Assembly: GCA_951812925.1 (NCBI GenBank) | Contig: OX638371.1 | Coordinates: 33,516,101 to 33,580,100, forward strand | Direction of reading: 5' to 3' | Source of the DNA: Calliopum simillimum | Lineage: Eukaryota; Arthropoda; Insecta; Diptera; Lauxaniidae | DNA: 64,000 nt | In this document: positions 1 to 11,945 of the stretch, piece by piece | Numbering within the stretch: position 1 is the stretch's first letter | How the letters are laid out: every line of letters starts with the position of its first letter | Program-made: the position numbers and the translations under genes | The notes under the pieces: model-generated | The model's database searches: none | Told to the model about the DNA's origin: nothing | What the model saw: the letters and a program-made list of their open reading frames with translations, nothing else

Positions 1-1075
1 AAAGCAACATTGAGCGTATTCGTAGTTCTGTTGTCTTTTTACGCACATGAAAAATTTCTTTACAGCTATGACCAATTCTGAAAAATATTTTTTTTTATAC
101 TTTTTGTGACTAGTTCCAAATTTTTAGTTTAGGAAACACGCTTATAAACTTTTAAAAAACTATACAAAAACTTTTAAGGTCGCCAGCTGGAATTTTTTTT
201 TGTAAATTTTGCTTTAACCATAAATAAGTATATAAAAAAAAATGAAATTCTAGTTTAAAACGCTTAGATAATTTTTTAAAAATCCAAGATCCTCGTATAT
301 TTTTGGGGTTGCCGCCCGATTATTTTCAGAAATTTTGTTAAAATCATCATTGAAATTCTTGGTTTCAGGAACGGTTAGATGGCTACAGGTATTACTGATT
401 GTACAGATAGTTAAAGAACGTCTGGCTACCCTAACGTAGCAACCCTAAATATTTGTTTCGCTGTTTTTGGACCCAAGATGTGAATTTATAGGGAGAAAAT
501 GATGATCTTAGTAATTTATTGAAAGAAAATTTTGGTTTTATTAAAATGATCAGGTTGCAACCCTAAAAATATATGTTGCATTTTTAAAAAGATTTTCTAA
601 GTGTTTTAATACTAAAATTTATTTTTTTTTACATATATGTATAAGGTTTCAGCAAAATCTATAAAAAAAAACAAGTGGCAGACCTGAAAGTTTTTGTATA
701 GTTTTTAATAAGTTTATCTGAGCGTTACCTAAACTAACAATTTGAATCTAGTCATAAAAAGTATAATTTTTTAAAATTTAAGAAAATAACCAGCTGGCAA
801 CCCTAAAAATATATGTTAGATTTTAAAGAAGTTTATCTAAGCGTTTTAAGACTAAAATTTTTATTTTTTTTGTTTAAATATGTATATGGCAGCCCTAAAA
901 GTTTTTGTATAATTTTTAAAAAGTTTATCTGAACGTTTCCCAAACTAAACATTTGAATCTAGTTACAAAAAGTATAAAATAAAATATTTTTTAAAATTTG
1001 TCATAGCTGTAAAGAAATTTTTTCATGTGCATAAAAAAAACAACAGAACGACAGATGCACTCGATGTTGTTTTGT
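1..1075. mobile_element. Foldback-like element with ~310-bp inverted arms
   Basis: The sequence at 1-315 matches the reverse complement of about 785-1075. Shared landmarks are CTGTTGT followed by a T-run, then CGCACATG (TGCACATG in the other arm) and TTTCTTTACAGCTATGAC. The arms are built from repeated sub-blocks (for example the AAACGCTTAGATAA block near 260 and its complements near 705 and 830, and the 'CAACCCTAAAAATATATGTT' block near 556 and 795), so direct and inverted copies are mixed. That architecture is known from Foldback/Galileo-like elements. No transposase is visible. The left arm begins at the window edge, so the element may extend further left. Family assignment is inference. 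Confidence 0.6.
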
Positions 1076-1899
1076 CGATGGTTTTGCGACAACTGAATGA
1101 AAGAGCGTAAGAATGCGTGTGAAGTGTCTCTCCTCAATTGAGCTATGGCTTGCCGACCACTGATTTAAATTCTCCCACAAGCTCCGTGCCTAAGGTGCAT
1201 ATATATTTATTTTTTTGTGCGATTAGTCGTTCGAGAGTTATCTCAATTTAAAAAGTACAACATATAAAGATCGCGAAGTTTTAAAACTTTTTAAATTGAC
1301 ATACCTCCGAAACCATGAGTAATAGGAAAAAAATGTGTGAGGTTTTGTCTTAGTAAATCATTAAAGCTAAACAACTGTTGACTCAGTAAATAACTGTCGA
1401 CCACTATTTTTTATGTATTTTCGCAACTTTTGACCTTGAATAACTTTTTTTGGGAATACGATTTTGCAATGTACTTTTCACTCTTTATTTGTTATGCATT
1501 AATGAATACAATTCCGGAAAAAAAAAATTCATTTGGATCTATTTTTCAGAATTATCCTTATTTGCTTCGGCTAAAGCAACATGGAAATCGTTCGTTAGCC
1601 GATCATTTCCGAAGTGCTCTAAGGAATTTGAAATTGTTTTATTGAAAACATACCATGTTAAACAGAATTTCGTAAAAAAATAGGGTACTCGAAAATTTTA
1701 TTCAAATCACCCAAAAGACATGCGTGAATAAGGCATGTTTTGGTACATTTCTCGGAGATTTTTAAGGTAGAAAGCAAAATTTAGACTAAATATTATTTAA
1801 TTATTTCACTATGTCTTATTTGTTTATATTACTTTACGGAACCATCAAATAGTTCATACGTATCTTTAATTATGTTTGAAATTAATTGTTTATTACTTA
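1076..1899. other. AT-rich stretch, no feature recognised
   Basis: I see no recognisable gene, repeat or RNA here. Short open frames at 1430-1683 overlap one another in two frames, have A/T-driven composition and match no family I know. Confidence 0.5.
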
Positions 1900-3523
1900 G
1901 GGGAACTGATGCTATTGTGGTATAGTTTTTCAATGTGGTATGGTCGCATATCTCCGACTTGGGAAAGAACCTGCGAACGTCACTGCTTTTATCCTGTCAG
2001 AAAACATGAAAAACCAGGGATATGTTGCTGTCATGGACCAAACTAAATTTTTCCTATGTCAGTTGAACGAAACGTAAATCGCGTGTGGTCGATGTATTTT
2101 TGCGTATTTTTTGCAAAAAAATTTTGTAAAGAAAAAGTTGCTTTTTGGTGAAGTTCAATTTATATTCAATTAACAAAGTGAAAAATATTGCGAAGTAAGT
2201 GTTTAACTATCTAAATTCACAAAGTTTCCAATTTAATTTTTCCAATTTTGTAATTTCTAAAAATTGGCCAGTGTGGTATAGTCGGGCTTCGCTAATGTGG
2301 CATATGAACATTTCTTGATATTCTTTACATTATTTCATGGCTGTTTATTTTTATATCCTACAACATCCAGGGTATATTCACTTTGTCCTTCCGTTTGTAA
2401 CGCAGAGAAGGAGGTGTGGCAGATATAGAAAAGTATATATATTCTTGATCAGCGTCACCTCCTGAGTCGATATAGCCATGACCGTCTGTCTGGCTGGCTG
2501 GCTGTGTGTGGAAATAAATTTTTTGGGAAAACTAACCAAGATAATAATGGTGCACAGCCTCCGTCGTCAAAGTTAGCTCGGGGGATTGAAAATGAGCGAA
2601 ATCGGTCAACGGGCACGCCTACAAAAAATATATTCAAAATGCAACTTTTAGAGTATTTTTCACGATAATGCAACCAAAATACACAAAAATACTACAAATT
2701 GTAAGCTCAAGCTCTGAGCAAAAACTGGGCGAAGTCGGACAAGAGGGCGTGGCACCTCTTATATAAGAAAAAGGTTCAAAACTCTATACTGAAAGCTTTT
2801 TTTTAGATAATCGAACTAAATTTTACTCAGCTACTAAGAATTATAAATACAAGCTTCAAGCAAAAACTGAATAAAATCGAAAAAGAGGGCATGGCACCTC
2901 CCATATAAGCAAAAGGTTCAAAACGCTATACTGAAAACATTTTTTGAGATAATCCAACCAAATTTCACTCAAATATTAAGAACTGTAAATTCAAACTCTG
3001 ATAAAAAACTGGGTGAATTCGGACAAGAGGGCGTGGTACCTCCCATAAACGCAAAATTTTCAAAATACTGCTGTGTAGGGTATTTAATGATTGGCCAGGC
3101 CAAAGGTAACACCCTTACTAGTTTAATAATAACTATGAGCTTGAGAACCAATGTAAATGTTATTATGAACTTATTTCATGCCCATCAAACTTAATATTTG
3201 GTTGTATGGTTAAGTATACCACATTACCCTACTTATATGTACCACATTACCTGCCCACTTTACAAGTACTGATCAGAATATATACCACATTGCGCCACCA
3301 TATAAACCACATTACCTCCCAACTTTTTGAAAACAGCTTTTTTGACTTTTTTCAGATTTTACTCAATAACTTTTTTTAATGAAATTGCACACATTTTATT
3401 GAAATATATTCTGTAGCCAATACTTCAGTGATCAGCATAACAAAATTTAGCTGAAATTGATTTAACGGTTCTCTTTCAAATTCCACCTAAGCATTAGCTA
3501 TACCACAATAGCATCAGATCCCC
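1900..3523 (-). mobile_element. TIR element, family 'GGGGAACTGATGC', copy 1 (interrupted)
   Basis: The ends are inverted copies: GGGGAACTGATGCTATTGTG at the left and its complement, with one change, at 3498-3523. A TA dinucleotide flanks both sides (1898-1899 and 3524-3525), as expected for a TA-duplicating DNA transposon. The body is the reverse complement of the element at 14398-15250. The motif GTAATGTGGTATA and variants recur several times near the ends. No transposase frame is present, so it is non-autonomous. It is split by a helentron-type insertion at 2356-3121 that is absent from the other copy. Confidence 0.75.
2356..3121 (+). mobile_element. DINE-1/HINE-type (helentron-derived) element, copy A, nested
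   Basis: The left end has a subterminal CCAGGGTATATTC block followed by the AAAGTATATATATTCTTGATC / GAGTCGATATAGCCATG block that I recognise from Drosophila INE-1/DINE-1. The middle holds about three degenerate ~120-bp units with GAGGGCGTGG. The right end has TGTAGGGTATTTAATG (complement of the 5' subterminal repeat), the hairpin TTGGCCAGGCCAA, then a terminus ACTAG. Those are the hallmarks of helentron-associated elements. Comparison with the uninterrupted copy near 14810 locates the insertion precisely. Confidence 0.8.
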
Positions 3524-5579
3524 TACACTTTTTTACTATTTGATTGGAGTAAACTGATTTTTCTTCTTGAAGCTTCAACCAAAAACCTGTTTGGTTTTTT
3601 CCACAACAGATTCCTAATTTTTTTTTTTAAATCTTATTTGTTATGACGCATATACCTATATATTACGAAAATGTGTAGCATTCGTATCAAATTAGAGCAT
3701 TAAATCCCAATTTGTTAAAAATAACCTTTTTGACAATGGAGTTCTTCCGAATTTAAATTAGTAATTTTACTTTTCACGTCTCCGTTTCTAATTATCTTCC
3801 AAAAATTTTAATAAGAAAATCGTAACATTTTTCAAAAAATTTATAAAATATCACCAAGTAAACCAATTTTTATTGAATATTTATGCAGTTATACCCAATT
3901 CCGTTGAGGTGATTTAAACTTTCCAGTGGTTCGTTATATTTACAAATATCAACAACTTTCTTTAAATTAAACATAGTTTTATTAAGTACTTAAAAGTAAA
4001 AGACTCAATACGTTCCATTCACATAAATGTAGGGTACAAAAAAACATGAAACCAAAAAGTTATTCAGGCAGTAAAAGAGACCAAAGTTTGCACCAAAAAG
4101 CAATGCTCAGGAAAAACTTTCGCCCACGAAATGACGATTGCGATGATGCTGATGATAGTGATGGTGATGATGGTAATGGTGATGACAACATGAATACTTC
4201 CGCATACAGTGAAAATGGGGGGTTGGGCTCTGTAAATCGGAATCAGCATAGAAGATATGTAGCGATATGATTGTAGACTAAGTTGCAACAGCATTATGAC
4301 AATCCCACATACCAAGAGTTACAACAAAAAGGATGATGGCAATCACGATATGGCGCAGCCAATTGAGATGACATATCATCAACATATTCACATATATACG
4401 TACGACAAAGTGACTGCTGCATATGATCACAAAACGACTGCAGTTAACAGAACTTGAACAACATCCGCCAACCCAACAGCTATCAGGGCATTCATTCGTT
4501 CATTCAATGACAGGAACAAGTGAAACCAACCAAACTGGGTCATTTAAAATATTCCAAAAGTTTTTGCATAGTTATAGAAAATACTTTAATTTGTTGACTG
4601 TTGCAATCGATTCGTCGTCGTCGTCGTAGTCGACATCTTCTCAGGCGGCGGTGGTGGTTGTGTTTTAGTTGCTAAGAAGTTTTTTTCATATTGCTGCTGT
4701 CAAAATATTTGGATAGCATTTAAATTGCAGGAGCCGAACATAAAATAGCTTGACGATGCCAAAATTGCTTCCATATTTTTCTTTTGTATTTGGGAATTCA
4801 ATCTTGATACTTGTGCTTAGGATATCTATGAAACTTTTCAGTAATTAGCTCATAAAGTCTAAATTGTTCGATATAATTTTTGAAATTTTCGAACAGTGAT
4901 ACTTGAATATGTTCTTCTGTGGAAATTGAATACTTTTTCTTTCGTATTGACAGCAAACTTTTAACTTTAGTCATAAAATTTGTTTTTGAAAAATTGGGGA
5001 TGTAATTGTCAATTAAGCTTACAAGCAACGTTAAAGATTTATTTATGGATCAGATAAATTAAATCTTTACCATTATAAAAAGCATTCAAAAAATGAATAT
5101 TCTTGCATGCTCATGTAAGCCATAAGATGTATGAGTTCTCTTATAACCCTAAGAGGAAACATAATGTCAAAATTAATGAACCTTGTGAATTCCACTCAAG
5201 GGCTAGGTAGGAAGCTTTGGTGGGTTGAGACTCGATGACCCGTTCGTCTTTATTATTAGATCATAAAATTTTTTTGCAATAGTTCGTCTGCTGGGATATT
5301 TGATAGTGAAAACCTTAAGTCGAATTAGCGCGATGATTAGGTAGTGATGGAACAGCAAACTTTTAACTTTAGTCATAAAATTTGTTTTTGGAAAACTATG
5401 GATGCAATTGTCAATATCACCGATCCTCTGTGTTCATATGCCCTGAAGACTAAATTTTCATTTTCTGCTTATGCAAAAGAGATCGCTTTGATTTTAAGTG
5501 CTGTTGTCTGGAAATATCCAAATAGTTCTATGTCGCATTTGTTTAGCGTTCCAGACGTTAATGAGAAGCCTTCTATTTT
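3524..5579. other. Unassigned stretch with trinucleotide repeats and a 62-bp direct repeat
   Basis: There is no recognised gene. 4139-4190 is a GATGRT-rich trinucleotide tract and 4607-4630 a CGT tract. A block of about 62 bp at 4951-5012 (from CAGCAAACTTTTAAC) recurs in direct orientation at 5353-5415. The second copy lies in an open frame (5344-5580) that runs into the next helentron copy and has no recognisable domain. The repeat may mark a local duplication or a decayed element. Confidence 0.4.
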
Positions 5580-6525
5580 TATACCCTACACCCAGGGTAT
5601 ATTCACTTTGTCCTTCCGTTTGTAACGCAGAGAAGGAGGCGTGGCAGATATAGAAAAGTATATATATTCTTGATCAGCGTCACCTCCTGAGTCGATATAG
5701 CCATGTCCGTCTGTTTGGCTGGCTGGCTGGCTGGCTGGGTGTGTGTGGAAATACATTTTTTGGGAAAACTGAGCAACATAATTCAATGAAATTTAATACT
5801 CAGCCTCCGTCGTAAAAGTTAGCTCGGGGGATTGAAAATGTCCGAAATCGGTCAACTGACACGCCTACCGCCCATACAAAAAATATATTCAAAATGCAAT
5901 AATAACAGCATTATTCGCAATAACAGAAGCAAAATACACATAAATACTAGGGAAAGTAAATATAAGCTCTGAGCAAAAACTATGTGAATTCGGACTAGAG
6001 GGCGTGGCACCTCCCATGTAAACAAAAGTTCCAAAATGTTATACGGAAAGCGTTTTTTGAGACACCCTAACCAAATTACACTCAAACACTCGGATCTATA
6101 AATGCATGCTATACGCAAGATCTAGGTAAACTCGGACAAGAGGGCGTGGCACCTCCCATATAAGCAAATGTTTCAAAATTATATAATGAAAGTGTTTTTT
6201 AAGATAATCCAACCAAATTACACTCAAACACGAAGAACATTAATTGCAAACTCTGAGCTTAAAGTAGGCGAAGTAGGATTAGAGGGCGTGGCACCTTCCA
6301 TATAAGCTAAAGTTTTAAAATGCTGTACTGAAAGATTTTTTTAAGAAAACCTAACCGAATTTTACTCAAACACTCAGAACAGTAAATGCAAGCTCTACGC
6401 AAAATCAAGGTAAGCTCGGAGATGAGGGCGTGGCACTTCCCATATAAGCAATTTGTTCTTATACTCTCCTAATAATATACATGAAATGCAGTGTAGGGCC
6501 AGGCCAAAGATACCACCCTAACTAG
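5580..6525 (+). mobile_element. DINE-1/HINE-type element, copy B
   Basis: The 5' end is the hairpin TACCCTACACCCAGGGTA followed by the INE-1-like block (TATATATTCTTGATC, GAGTCGATATAGCCATG, GGCTGGCTGGCTGG). Four or so ~120-bp units follow, each carrying AGAGGGCGTGGCACCT, TATAAGC and ACTCAAACAC. The 3' end keeps TGTAGGGCCAGGCCAAAG and ends CTAACTAG. The hairpin at the 3' end is partly decayed. No Rep/helicase is present. It shares both ends and the internal units with copies A and C. Confidence 0.8.
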
Positions 6526-7225
6526 TCATCTATCGTATCAGAACCCTGTCTTAGAACATGCGTACTTTCTTCGCTGCGGGTCTCCACGAAAATATCGTTG
6601 GTCGATTGCCGCCATCTTCATCGCTGTCTTCCGTCATCATAAGATAGGTAAAAGAATTCGTTGAGGTAATACCTTTTGCATACCTTGATATAAAGCTTTG
6701 GGCAGTAAGAAAGAAAACGATTTTCGATTTTTACATGTTTTCTCCAAGGAGTGGGACTCGAATCGATTTTTTCAATCTATATCGTATCGTTCAGGTGTAG
6801 TTTTATAGTCTTTAAGGCCAACTGCTTCAAAAATACTTTGCAATTGTTGGAAGGTTCTGGGTGCCATGACGGAAAGCATAGTTCGAACGCTCTATTGAAA
6901 TGATTACATGATACATATGTCAGCCATCAATTGCCATTTTGTTTGCACGTATAGCCACAAATTATTTGGTCGATCCTATCGACTCCTCTCCTGAACTTGT
7001 CCAAGATTCCAATAGTTGTCTCGCTTCTTGAATTCGTATCAATATTATCTGTTTGATGAGTTATTGACCACTAGTTAGCTGTCTTTCATCGGAGAATTAG
7101 AACACCGAAGAGAAATTTTCAATTTGTTTAGCTTGTGCAGCCGATGAAATAGCACGAGGACTTACCGAAGAAAGTTTCGATGGCTTGAAGCTGTCGAAAT
7201 TCATCGGAATTCTTCGATTATTGGT
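6526..7225. other. No feature recognised; somewhat richer in GC
   Basis: This stretch has a coding-like texture in places (for example 6560-6660 and 7080-7215) but every frame is interrupted and I recognise no domain. It could be a decayed transposon body. I cannot support more. Confidence 0.3.
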
Positions 7226-7410
7226 TTGAGCAAAATTAGTGTTGGTCTTGGTAATTTTGCAAGACCAAGACGCTGATACCTTTGCAAGACCAAAACCAAC
7301 AATCTCAACAATCTGTAGAAATTTTTTTAAGACCAAGACTTAATGTGCAAGAACAAGACAAAGGCCAAGAATGCTATGGTCTTGGTCTTAGTCTTGGTTT
7401 GTTCATCACA
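7226..7410 (+). mobile_element. GGTCTTG-rich small element, copy 1
   Basis: The left end reads TTGAGCAAAATTAG and the right end TTTGTTCATCAC, roughly inverted copies. The interior is dominated by GGTCTTG on one side and CAAGACC on the other, giving high self-complementarity. Sister copies lie at 9238-9470, 35870-36190 and 48978-49119. No coding capacity. Confidence 0.6.
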
Positions 7411-9237
7411 AGTTTGAACTATTCCAAATATTTTGGTGTTATAATTCGTCGATGAATCTAGGGCGAAGCTTAAAAAATGTTTTTCATCGTTATGCTGCCT
7501 TCATTTGCTACGCAAATCGGTAAATGAGAGCGATTCCAGTTGAAAGTGCTTCGTTTGGCTGCAGATATAAGTATGTGTGATATATTTGTATCAAGTCATA
7601 TCTCACCAAACAGCAGGAAACTAGTGGAAGTACCAACGACCTAAATGATTTATATCCTATACGTTATTGATTTAGATAGAATCATTCATTCATTACCAAT
7701 GTACGACTTCTTCGATGACAATTATGCCGAAACAGTACCAATCGACTTTTCAAATGAAGCTCTCGGTTGCGGTTATCATCGACCAGTAGAATCAAAAATA
7801 CATATCTGTTGAATGAAATCGTTGCTCAATAACTGTGCAAGCGATCATTGACAAACAAATCCTTAGTCTCAACTTAATAAAATTTGTCCTCTCCAACATA
7901 AAGAATTAGACCTTAACCCTCTAGTTCCCAATTCGACAATAGTCAGATTGCCAATATTAATTTTGCATAATAGAAAATATCGGCTGTCCCTTACCCAGAG
8001 ATGTCTCACAACCGGTGTCTCACAAAGTGTTGTTTTTTTTTGTTACAAAATCATTTTAATTAACGAGGTACACTATATATGTATAAGCTGGGGTAGGTAG
8101 GGGGCTCGATGGGGTCACCGCCAAAGGCGGTGGCAAAGATTAATATTGACTGGAAATCTTTATATCAGTTTCCTGTCTTGTTGTTTTGTCTGTGTGAGAC
8201 ATGGGACTAACTCCAGGAATTCCATTTGCAACCTTTGCCATAAACATAACATTCTACCTTAACAGAAAAGTTCACTTACGACAGAAGGTTCTATTTCCAA
8301 AGGGTCTACCAAAGCTTATTCTAGAAGAATAGGAATATAGTTGTGATCAAAGAGCGTGGACATTTATTCAAGCCAAAACCCAAAATATTTGCAGATGATT
8401 TTGTGGAGCTAGTTACACGAAAAAAAAATTATATATGAGATAAACTGGAAAACTTTATAAGCTACTGGAGTCCGATGCTAAGTCATTAAATGCATGATGG
8501 TTTTTGTCTTAAAGGAAGGAAGCTCTACATGTCCTCCTCATCACAATCAGATGTTTTTTGTTTTAGCAGGTTCTTTTGTAAATATGTATATATTTTCACG
8601 TACATATATCTGAATGTTATTTCATGCACCAAAATTTCTCTGATGTCTCACAAAACAAAAAAATCCTTCTGCATCATGCATTATTTATTTATTTCCACTC
8701 GCATTGTCCTTGTTGCAAAGTCATATTTGTTTTGATGCAACATTGAAGTCATACTTCTACTACGTACAACTACCACTACTACATTCCAGTCATTGTGTAG
8801 TAGGTATTCAACAACTCTATTCGTACTTAGCATTAAAATTGGCATTGTATTTGAGTTGTTTATTTGCTCCTTTTTCTAATTTTTTGTGTTTTTCCCACTT
8901 GCAATTTTTGTTCCATCTCCCACATGTGATGGCATTAAATGTTGTCACATTTTCCTACGAACGAACAATAGTGAAAATAAAAATATTTGAATTATTTTTC
9001 ACTCCAAGATGATGAAATAGTGGAAAAGAAGCAGCAAAATTTCCATTTTTGATTTGTGTGCACAATATTTTTGATGTTTATTTTGTCATAATTTTGTGAA
9101 AGTTTGTTTTGCAGTTGAAAAGTTTACAATGACATGATTTATGGATGTATTTTATACGGTACTGAACTTAAAGTGTGGCATGTAATTTTAACGTATTTTT
9201 TTTTATTTAATAAATTTTTTAATACATCCGCAAAAAG
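7411..9237. other. AT-rich stretch, no gene recognised
   Basis: There is no supported gene. A short frame near 7700-7815 encodes an acidic, plausible-looking peptide but has no family match I know. 8090-8130 is a G-rich patch. The frames at 8490-9012 are dominated by aromatic and A/T-rich codons. Confidence 0.4.
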
Positions 9238-9470
9238 AAAATCGGTCTTGGTCTTAAGTCTTGGTCTTGGTAATTTTTCGAAAAACCTAACTGAAAACAA
9301 GAGGTTCAAAAGTTTCGCATATTCAACACCATTTAGCAATGTTTTCAGCAATATTTTATTTCAATATCAAGTCCAAAACAAAAACTCTAAAGCAAAACTC
9401 AAGACTCAATATCCAAAACCAGCACCAAAACTGCTGTGCTGTGGTCTTGGTATTGGTTTGTTCATCACTA
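9238..9470 (+). mobile_element. GGTCTTG-rich small element, copy 2
   Basis: The interior carries alternating GGTCTTG and AAGACTCAA/CCAAAAC blocks as in the copy at 7226-7410. The right end is TTTGTTCATCACTA. The left end is not clear and may be truncated. The open frame across it (9134-9550) is a by-product of this composition, not a gene. Confidence 0.55.
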
Positions 9471-9639
9471 AAGTTGAGACAGTCAATCATTCTGGAGTAT
9501 TGAAATTTCGATTTGGCTCTGCTTTTCTACTTGAAAAAAGCGCTTGGTAGGCTTGCACTTGCTTGAACTTAAGGGTTCTTGCATTTCTTTTTTCTTTGTG
9601 GACTTAAGTTTCTTAGAAAGTTCTTAATACTCATGCATA

Positions 9640-10930
9640 CGTGGGCTGCTCGATATATTTCTGGCCTAATAATGATAATGCGAATATTTATTATCAAAAA
9701 TGGTTTTATTGTTTTTCAAAGTACTCTCTAGCATGATTTATACACTTTTGCATGCGCTCAAACCAATTGTGGAAGCACTTTTTCCACTCCGATTGAGACA
9801 CCTCCAAAACATGGTTTTTGAAGGCTTCATCAGCATCTTCTGGCGACGAAAATCATTGACCACGCATCTTTTTCTTGATGTGCGGGAATAGAAAGAAGTC
9901 ATTGGGTGCCAAGTCAGGACTGTACGGCGGATGACCCATCAATTCGACGTTTCAGCCGTCAAAAAGGCGCTGGTTTGAGCCGATGTGTGAGAAATCACAT
10001 TGTCATGGTGAACAATGATTCGTCTTCTCTTGTTCGATTTTCGAATTTCTCCGAAGACTTCAGGCAAACAAATTCTGGTGTACTACTCAAAATTGACCGT
10101 CCTACGTTGCTCAAGCGGAACAGTTGCCACATGACCAGTTTTGCCGAAGAAACAGGCGACCATTTGTTTCGAAGTGCTTTTCTAACGAACAACTTTCGTT
10201 GGATTTGGCTCGTCTTCGAAGACCCACACGGTCGATTGCTGTTTTGTTTCGGGCTCATACGTACAGATCCATAATTCGTCATCTATGACAATCTTATAAA
10301 CGTCTTTTGAAGCACCGGATCGTATTTTTTCAACATTTCTTTGCACCAATCGACACGATCCTTTTTTGAGCGATTGTCAAATTGTGCGGGATCCAACGAG
10401 AACAAACATTTTTTACGGCCAGGTGTTCATGCAAAATCGAATATATTGAAATGGAACTAATGTGCAAGAATGCCTCTATCTCACGGTATATCAAAGGACG
10501 ATCTTGCATTATCAGTTCACGCACGGCATCAATGTTCTCTGGCACAACGGACATTTTTGGACGGCCTTCACGGAATTCGTCTTTGAGCGAGCGTCGGCCA
10601 CGATTGAATTTATTAAGCCAGTTTTTCACAGTGCTATAGGATGGTGCTTCATTGCCATATAAAGATTTAAGTCCATCGATGCACTCTTGTCGTGATAATC
10701 CACGTCGAAAGTTGTGAAAAATGATCGCACGAAAATGTTCTCGAGTAAATTCCATTTTTTTGCCAAATTGATTTTTTCAAGTCACTGTAAACAACACAAA
10801 TGATGGTCGTACGTCAAAACGTTCTGAGTACGTTTATGCTAAAAAATATCAAATTTTTCAATAGAAATGTCAGATTGCACCTGGCAACACTTAGTGTTGC
10901 CTAGGCCAGAAATATATCGAGCAGCCTACG
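9640..10930 (-). mobile_element. mariner transposon, full length, both TIRs
   Basis: This is a complete 1291-bp mariner flanked by TA on each side (9638-9639 and 10931-10932). The TIRs start CGTGGGCTGCTCGATATA at the left and CGTAGGCTGCTCGATATA at the right (reverse complement), matching over about 30 bp with very few differences. Element length, TA duplication and the enclosed DD34D-type transposase agree with the mariner family. It lies on the minus strand and abuts a tRNA-like repeat on the right. Confidence 0.92.
9706..10755 (-). pseudogene. mariner transposase, inactivated
   Basis: It encoded a cut-and-paste transposase. The span from the ATG at 10755 to the TAA at 9706 equals 350 codons, normal for mariner. 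The first 141 codons are open and hold the N-terminal helix-turn-helix part and the WIPHNLT linker motif. After a frameshift, the catalytic core continues in other frames with an ELWICTYEPETKQQS block (first Asp region), then an HHDN block (second Asp), then after another shift SPDLAPNDFFLF (third Asp), and the C-terminus WFERMQKCINHAREYF. At least one in-frame stop (after NPTKVVR) and two frameshifts make it non-functional. The subfamily is not resolved. Confidence 0.9.
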
Positions 10931-10932
10931 TA

Positions 10933-11340
10933 CACAGAGAAAACAACATTGTCAAAAGTGGCAGAAACGTGGTTATTTCAACCACGTGGCGACCCAAATT
11001 TTGAACATGGCTCGTTTGTGGTTGTTTTAACAACGCGCGTTGTTAAATGGGTTTCAACTACGTTATTGAGTGATTTAACAATGCGCGTTGCTAAATAAAA
11101 TAAAAAAAAAACATTTTTTTGAATTAATTTTTTACTTTCAACGACAATAACAATGAAAACTGACATTATTTTCTTTTTTATTTTCAATTTTATGCTTTAA
11201 ATAAAATTTGTACTGTTTGATATTGGGAAGATTTGAACCTGGAACCTGTCGTGTGATAGATGCGGACGTTAGCAACTCAGCCACGGCATGCGGAATTATA
11301 AGGCTAAAGCTTATTTTCTGATTTGTTTTACCAAAAAAAA
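10933..11340 (-). repeat. SINE-like or MITE-like repeat with a tRNA-like module
   Basis: It begins ACACAGAGAAAAC right next to the mariner. 10970-11095 contains several short palindromes (AACGTGGTTATTTCAACCACGT-type and AACAACGCGCGTTGTT). On the minus strand, 11292 to 11222 resembles a tRNA: an A-box-like TGGCTGAGTTG and a B-box GGTTCAAATC. No acceptor stem pairs, so this is a tRNA-derived repeat, not a tRNA gene. Confidence 0.5.
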
Positions 11341-11349
11341 CAAATTTCT

Positions 11350-11940
11350 TAGATCACCCTAACGTTTTAGAGAAAAATTTTTATAGCAAACTTTTAGCTA
11401 ATTTTATCAGCTTTCTAAGAATGTATTTGGTTTATAGGGCTTAAAAAAGTTTTGCAAAGTTCTGGATCTTCAAATTTAATATGTAAATTTTTTTTGACTT
11501 TGGCGACTACTTTAGTACGAAAAAGGTCCCATTACCATACCCCTTTATATTTTTTTTAGAATCCTCGTTAAATTTCCTTACCAATTTTGTAATTCGAAGT
11601 CAGAAAATCATACATTTCAATAACAATCCGTTTGAAGGCTCTGGTAGCTAAAGGGTAGCGCGTGCAGCGCGCGCATCATATGCACCGAAACGCATACGAG
11701 TATCGCGTGAGTTGTTACATAAAAGTATTTTTTTCGGGCCTCAAATCAAAAAATTTATATGACAAGTGCTCTACCGAAATTAAGGAAACTTAAATAAATT
11801 TTAAACATCAATTCTAAGTGTCCAGAACTTTGCGAAATCCTCTCATACCTTTTAAACCAAATATTTTCTTAAAAAGCTCATACAATTAGCCAAAAGTTTT
11901 TCATAAAAAATTTTCTCTAAAACGTTTGGGTGACCCAATA
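11350..11940. repeat. Inverted-repeat leader beside the non-LTR retroelement
   Basis: The left part (about 11350-11470) is the reverse complement of about 11820-11937. Landmarks are CCCTAACGTTTTAGAGAAAA versus its complement near 11917, and CAAAGTTCTGGA versus TCCAGAACTTTG. The block GGCGACTACTTTAGTACGAAAAAGG (11501-11525) is inverted relative to a block at 15390-15414. The right arm runs directly into the reverse-transcriptase fragment, and the same junction recurs at 15251-15560, so the arm belongs to the retroelement unit. Confidence 0.6.
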
Positions 11941-11945
11941 AAAAT

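Noticed and set aside
4046..4270. Acidic Asp-rich 74-codon frame
   Set aside because: The acidic run is a GAT-type trinucleotide repeat; there is no domain, and an opposite-strand frame of similar length covers the same bases.
5344..5625. 93-codon frame as a gene
   Set aside because: It runs into the helentron copy at 5580, has no domain, and shares its start with a direct repeat at 4951.
9906..10639. Plus-strand frames of 122 and 85 codons
   Set aside because: They are antisense to the mariner transposase, which explains the openness.
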